Of a stretch of DNA of 64,000 nucleotides, positions 60,874 to 64,000 are shown in pieces. Positions within the stretch are counted from its first letter, which is position 1; each line of letters begins with the position of its first letter. The notes under the pieces were generated by a model. The model searched no databases and was not told where the DNA came from. It saw nothing but the letters and a program-made list of their open reading frames with translations. Where the stretch lies: positions 124,001-188,000 of the forward strand of contig CAVRIR010000002.1 of the NCBI GenBank assembly GCA_963721305.1, in the 5' to 3' direction. This DNA is from DATAES01 sp963721305. Its GTDB lineage: Bacteria > Actinomycetota > Acidimicrobiia > Acidimicrobiales > JACDCH01. The translations under genes were made by a program, and so were the position numbers.

Positions 60874-62645
60874 CCGGAATGCCCCTCGACCTTCCCGACT
60901 CGACGCACGCTGACGCGGCACGGGCCCGCCGCCGGCGCATCACCATCGGTGTCGGCGTCGTCGCCGCTGCGCTGATCGCGTGCACCGGCATCGCCTTCGC
61001 CCGCTCGAGCGACGACAGCAGCTATCGCACCGCCGTCGTGGCCGCGCACCCCGTCGACCAGACGCTCACCGGCGTCGCCACCATCGAGCCCGTCTCGCAA
61101 GCAACCGTTGCCTTCCCGTCCTCGGGCACCGTTGCCACTGTTGCGGTCCACCCGGGCGACCAGGTGACGACCGGCGCGGAGCTCGCATCGCTCGACCCGA
61201 CGTCGCTGCAACAAGCGGTCGACACCGCGCAGGCCAACCTCGCGCAGGCTCAGCTCACGCTCGAGCGCGCGGAGAACGGTCAGTCAACGAACGCGACAGG
61301 CGGAACCGGTGGCTCGGGAACGGCGACGACGGGTTCCGCGCAACCGACGTCGTACCGCAGCGACGGCAGTGATGCCACAACGCAGGTCGAGTTCATGGCG
61401 GCCACACCGAGCAACACGCTGACCGCGGCCCAGCAAGCAGTGACCGACGGCCAGAAGCAAGTCGACGCTGACCTCGCCGCCGCCGACCAAGCGCTCGCCG
61501 CCGCCGGCAGCACGTGCAACGGCGTGACGGACGGCGGTTCGAGCACACCACCGGCATCGTCGACGTCGAGCGACTCATCCGACCGGTCGTCATCGTCCTC
61601 ATCATCGTCCTCGACAGACCCGACAACGGGCAACGTCGGCGCCTGCTACAGCGCGCTGGCGGCAGTGCTCTCCGCACAGCAGCAGTCGCAAACGGCACAG
61701 AAGTCATTGGCCCAAGTCGCCACCGCGCTCGACGCGCTGCTCGCGCAACAGACGTCATCACCCGGTCAATCCACCGCACCGTCGTCCGGCAAGGCACCCT
61801 CCGCGAGTGGCGGTGCGCAGTCCCAATCCAACTCGGGTGCGACGACGACGCAGTCCGGCTCTCGTGCGACGGGATCCCAGTCGAGCTCGGGCACGACGGC
61901 CGTCACGAACACACCGTCATCCGCGGATCTCATCGCCGACCAGAAGGCGGTCGACGCCGCCAACGACGAGGTCGCCGCCGCGCAGCAAGCGGCGCTCGAC
62001 GCCACCATCGTGAGCCCGATCGACGGCACGGTCGTCGCGGTGAACCTCACCCCCGGCAGCACGGTCTCCGCGAACTCGAGTACGGCGAACGTCGTGATCG
62101 CCGGCCCGGGCGGCTACGAGGCCGTCACCATGGTGAAGGTGACCGATCTCCCGAACCTGAAGGTCGGCCAAGCTGCATCCGTCACTCCCGACGGCCTCGG
62201 TCGCACCATCACCGGGCAGGTCATCGCCGTCGGCCTCGTCAGCACCACCGGGACGACCGGCACCACCTATCCGGTGACGATCGGCCTCACCGGCAGCACG
62301 GACGGGCTGCACGACGCCGCGACCGCGACCACCGTCATCACGACCTCGAGCTCGGGCAACGCGCTGGCGGTGCCCACGTCAGCGGTCCATGCCGACAACG
62401 GCCACTACAGCGTCGACGTGTTGCACGGCGACTCCGTGGACGCGGTCACCGTCCAGGTCGGACCCATCGGCGCCACGTGGACAGCGATCACCAGCGGGCT
62501 GAGCGCCGGCGACACCGTCGTCCTCGCGAATGTCGGACAGCCGCTGCCGAGCAGCGCGACCTCGTCGACCAACGGCCAGCAGACGAACCGGTTCACCGGC
62601 ACCGGCGGACGAACCGGCGGCGGCACGTTCGGTCCCCCCAACTGA
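60870..62645 (+). CDS. Second HlyD/MacA-type efflux adaptor
   Basis: This is 591 residues. A basic N-terminus and single membrane helix (ITIGVGVVAAALIACTGIAF, about 25-44) are followed by the lipoyl half VAVHPGDQVTTGAELASLDP. A long low-complexity Ser/Thr/Gln-rich region with coiled-coil stretches (about 110-350) follows. The second half-motif is ATIVSPIDGTVVAVNLTPGS, then beta-barrel and membrane-proximal domains (about 380-570). The GTG at 60870 overlaps the MacB stop (GTGA). Two adaptors around one permease are unusual. A Thr/Gly-rich tail ends the protein. Confidence 0.9.
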   Translation: MTGMPLDLPDSTHADAARARRRRITIGVGVVAAALIACTGIAFARSSDDSSYRTAVVAAHPVDQTLTGVATIEPVSQATVAFPSSGTVATVAVHPGDQVTTGAELASLDPTSLQQAVDTAQANLAQAQLTLERAENGQSTNATGGTGGSGTATTGSAQPTSYRSDGSDATTQVEFMAATPSNTLTAAQQAVTDGQKQVDADLAAADQALAAAGSTCNGVTDGGSSTPPASSTSSDSSDRSSSSSSSSSTDPTTGNVGACYSALAAVLSAQQQSQTAQKSLAQVATALDALLAQQTSSPGQSTAPSSGKAPSASGGAQSQSNSGATTTQSGSRATGSQSSSGTTAVTNTPSSADLIADQKAVDAANDEVAAAQQAALDATIVSPIDGTVVAVNLTPGSTVSANSSTANVVIAGPGGYEAVTMVKVTDLPNLKVGQAASVTPDGLGRTITGQVIAVGLVSTTGTTGTTYPVTIGLTGSTDGLHDAATATTVITTSSSGNALAVPTSAVHADNGHYSVDVLHGDSVDAVTVQVGPIGATWTAITSGLSAGDTVVLANVGQPLPSSATSSTNGQQTNRFTGTGGRTGGGTFGPPN

Positions 62646-62802
62646 TCCGATTCCGCCCGACGCCTCAGGGTCGTCGAGGTCGGCAATCGATGGTGCGGTG
62701 CGTCGACACAGCGCCGCCCGCCCTTGCCCTCCGTTGCGCAAACCCTGAGCGGATGGGGGTTGTGGCATCGTGTGACATCAGTCAGGACCACGGTACGTGA
62801 AC

Positions 62803-63279
62803 TCAGACAGAAGCTGACTTCTCGGCGACGGTGGCGAGATGACGCAGCGTCTCCTCCATACCTGTGCGGTTGTGGGCGGATCTGTCCTTCACGCCCGTTG
62901 CCAGCTTCGACGCAAGTCGCATCGCGCCGCCGCGCCGATCGGTCCAGCTCTCGCTGACGCGACAGCCGGTGCCGGTCGCCTCGATCGTGTAGCCCCAGTC
63001 GGCGACATTGAACGGCCCGACCGTGATGCGGAACGCGACGGCTCGGTCCGGTTCGAAGGCGGTGATCTCGCCGACGCTCTTCCACGACCTCTTGCCGTTG
63101 CGATTCGTGCCGCGGAACTTCGCCCCGAGGGCCGCTGTGGTGGCGCCGCCGATCCACTCGATCTGCTCGTTCTCAGGCGACCACTCGGGCATGCGCGCCA
63201 GATCCGCGAGCAACGCCCACGCGACCGCCGGCGGTGCCGCGACGTCTCGGCTGACGGTGACGTCGGCTGGGCTGACCAT
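62803..63279 (-). CDS. SRPBCC-family protein
   Basis: This is 158 residues in a START-like helix-grip fold. The opening VTVSRDVAAPPAVAWALLAD leads to LARMPEWSPENEQIEWIGG, a central GAKFRGTNRNGKRSWKS strand, and a C-terminal helix region (RTGMEETLRHLATVAE). Such proteins bind hydrophobic ligands or act as polyketide-cyclase-like enzymes; no specific partner is visible. ATG at 63279 is 46 bases from the divergent nucleotidyltransferase start. It converges with the efflux operon across 157 featureless bases. Confidence 0.88.
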   Translation of the reverse strand: MVSPADVTVSRDVAAPPAVAWALLADLARMPEWSPENEQIEWIGGATTAALGAKFRGTNRNGKRSWKSVGEITAFEPDRAVAFRITVGPFNVADWGYTIEATGTGCRVSESWTDRRGGAMRLASKLATGVKDRSAHNRTGMEETLRHLATVAEKSASV

Positions 63280-63325
63280 GGCCGGCACCCTAGTGACCTC
63301 GGTTTGGCCGGCGCGACGATGAACC

Positions 63326-64000
63326 GTGCCTTCGCTCGTGATCCTCGCCGCAGGACTCGGCACACGGTTCGGCGGGGTCAAGCAACTCGCACCCATCGGC
63401 CGCAACGGCGAGGCGATCATGGACCTGCTCCTCGCTCGCGCGAGCACCGCGGGCTACGACCGCGCCGTCGTGGTGATCCGACCCGAAATCCGCGACGTCG
63501 TGCAGGCGCACTTCGGGCGCTACCCATCGCCGATCGCCGTGGAGCTCGCCGAACAGTCCGAGCCAATCGGGACGGCCGATGCGGTGCTCAGCGCTCAGCG
63601 CGTGGTCCATGAGCCATTCGTTGTAGCCAACGCCGACGACCTGTACCCGGTCGACGCGTTCGCGGTGCTCGCGGAGCACATTCGCCGGACGGACGAGCAT
63701 GCGATGGTGGCCTTCCGCGCCGGACGCACGATCGTGAACGATCAACCCGAGCGACGAGCCCGCCTCGACATCGGCGATGACGGCCGCCTCGAGGGTGTCG
63801 AAGAGAAAACCCTGCGTCCCTCCGAAGGGTTCGACAAGGACGCATGGATCTCGATGAACCTCTGGGGGTTCCAGCCGTCGATGTTCGACGCGTTGGCGCG
63901 AGCAGTTGCGCGTCGCGCATCGGGCGAGGTCTATCTGCCGGATGTGATCGGTGTCTTGATCGCCGATGGAGCGGTCATTCGAGTCCTCTTCTCCGAGTTG
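63326..64000 (+). CDS. Sugar-nucleotidyltransferase-like NTP transferase, truncated by window end
   Basis: The open frame runs 225 codons from GTG at 63326 to the window end without a stop. The N-terminal Rossmann-like nucleotide motif LVILAAGLGTRFGGVKQLAP (4-23) is the signature of NTP transferases, with EQSEPIGTADAVLSAQ and the metal Asp pair in VVANADDLYPVDAF. Later VEEKTLRPSEGFDKDAWISM and NLWGF match sugar-1-phosphate nucleotidyltransferases. The GTG is the first start before the conserved motif. The enzyme probably activates a sugar phosphate; its exact substrate cannot be told from the partial sequence. Confidence 0.88.
   Translation, partial: MPSLVILAAGLGTRFGGVKQLAPIGRNGEAIMDLLLARASTAGYDRAVVVIRPEIRDVVQAHFGRYPSPIAVELAEQSEPIGTADAVLSAQRVVHEPFVVANADDLYPVDAFAVLAEHIRRTDEHAMVAFRAGRTIVNDQPERRARLDIGDDGRLEGVEEKTLRPSEGFDKDAWISMNLWGFQPSMFDALARAVARRASGEVYLPDVIGVLIADGAVIRVLFSEL

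Noticed and set aside
62646..62802. Possible terminator or small RNA in the 157-base convergent gap
   Set aside because: No stable inverted repeat with a T-tract or conserved element was visible.

Overview
The window is high-GC DNA with dense, mostly overlapping genes. It looks like an actinomycetote, probably an uncultured Acidimicrobiia-type lineage. The clues are F420-type LLM oxidoreductases, a KstD-like flavoprotein, several TetR regulators, P450/3Fe-4S ferredoxin pairs, CaiB/BaiF CoA-transferases, and constant use of GTG starts in 4-base ATGA/GTGA overlaps. This placement is inferred from gene content; no rRNA or tRNA gene was found.

Layout. 1-18.4 kb: a catabolic region with a minus-strand operon (amidohydrolase, two M24 proteins, enoyl-CoA hydratase, tandem CoA-transferase). 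Then come a KstD-like dehydrogenase, ferredoxin, P450, 2OG-dioxygenase, metallo-beta-lactamase-fold hydrolase and SDR. A molybdenum hydroxylase large subunit, a second (broken) P450 and a TetR regulator follow. 18.4-29.1 kb: a two-gene unit made of a 2,243-residue secreted protein (Delta-60 repeats, PFHG tandem repeats, gingipain/C25-like peptidase) and a translationally coupled cyclase-ATPase that resembles eukaryotic soluble adenylyl cyclase. A perfect CRP/GlxR-like palindrome lies just upstream. 29.2-39.9 kb: metY, a CoA-binding protein, two APH-type phosphotransferases, an acyl-CoA ligase with a divergent TetR, an enoyl-CoA hydratase, an ArsR-ArsC fusion with a VOC protein, and a second class III cyclase. 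40-45.5 kb: a flavin-based membrane redox module (ferric-reductase-like protein, FMN-binding protein, ApbE, four-helix membrane protein) divergent from a two-component system. 45.5-51.3 kb: a hydrolase-LuxR fusion, methyltransferase, LLM oxidoreductase, CoA-transferase, and a TetR divergent from an NAD-dependent epimerase-like gene. 51.3-56.4 kb: a five-gene meta-cleavage aromatic operon (C-C hydrolase, amidohydrolase, extradiol dioxygenase, flavin hydroxylase, FAH-family protein). 56.5-62.6 kb: a MacAB-like efflux operon in which one adaptor is fused to the ABC ATPase. 62.8-64 kb: an SRPBCC protein and a truncated nucleotidyltransferase.

The most unusual unit is the secreted-protease/soluble-cyclase pair with its CRP-like box. 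The cyclase has two complementary half-sites: domain 1 carries the metal Asp residues and domain 2 the Asn/Arg pair. This suggests an ATP-driven cAMP signalling unit tied to a giant cell-surface or secreted protein.

Caution: at least nine genes carry frameshifts (about 16 in all), concentrated near 15.9-18.1 kb and 51.7-53.8 kb. Other long genes are intact. The flanking frames code for conserved protein, so many of these are probably consensus errors rather than true pseudogenes. Intergenic gaps are all under 300 bases. Several hold convincing inverted-repeat operators.
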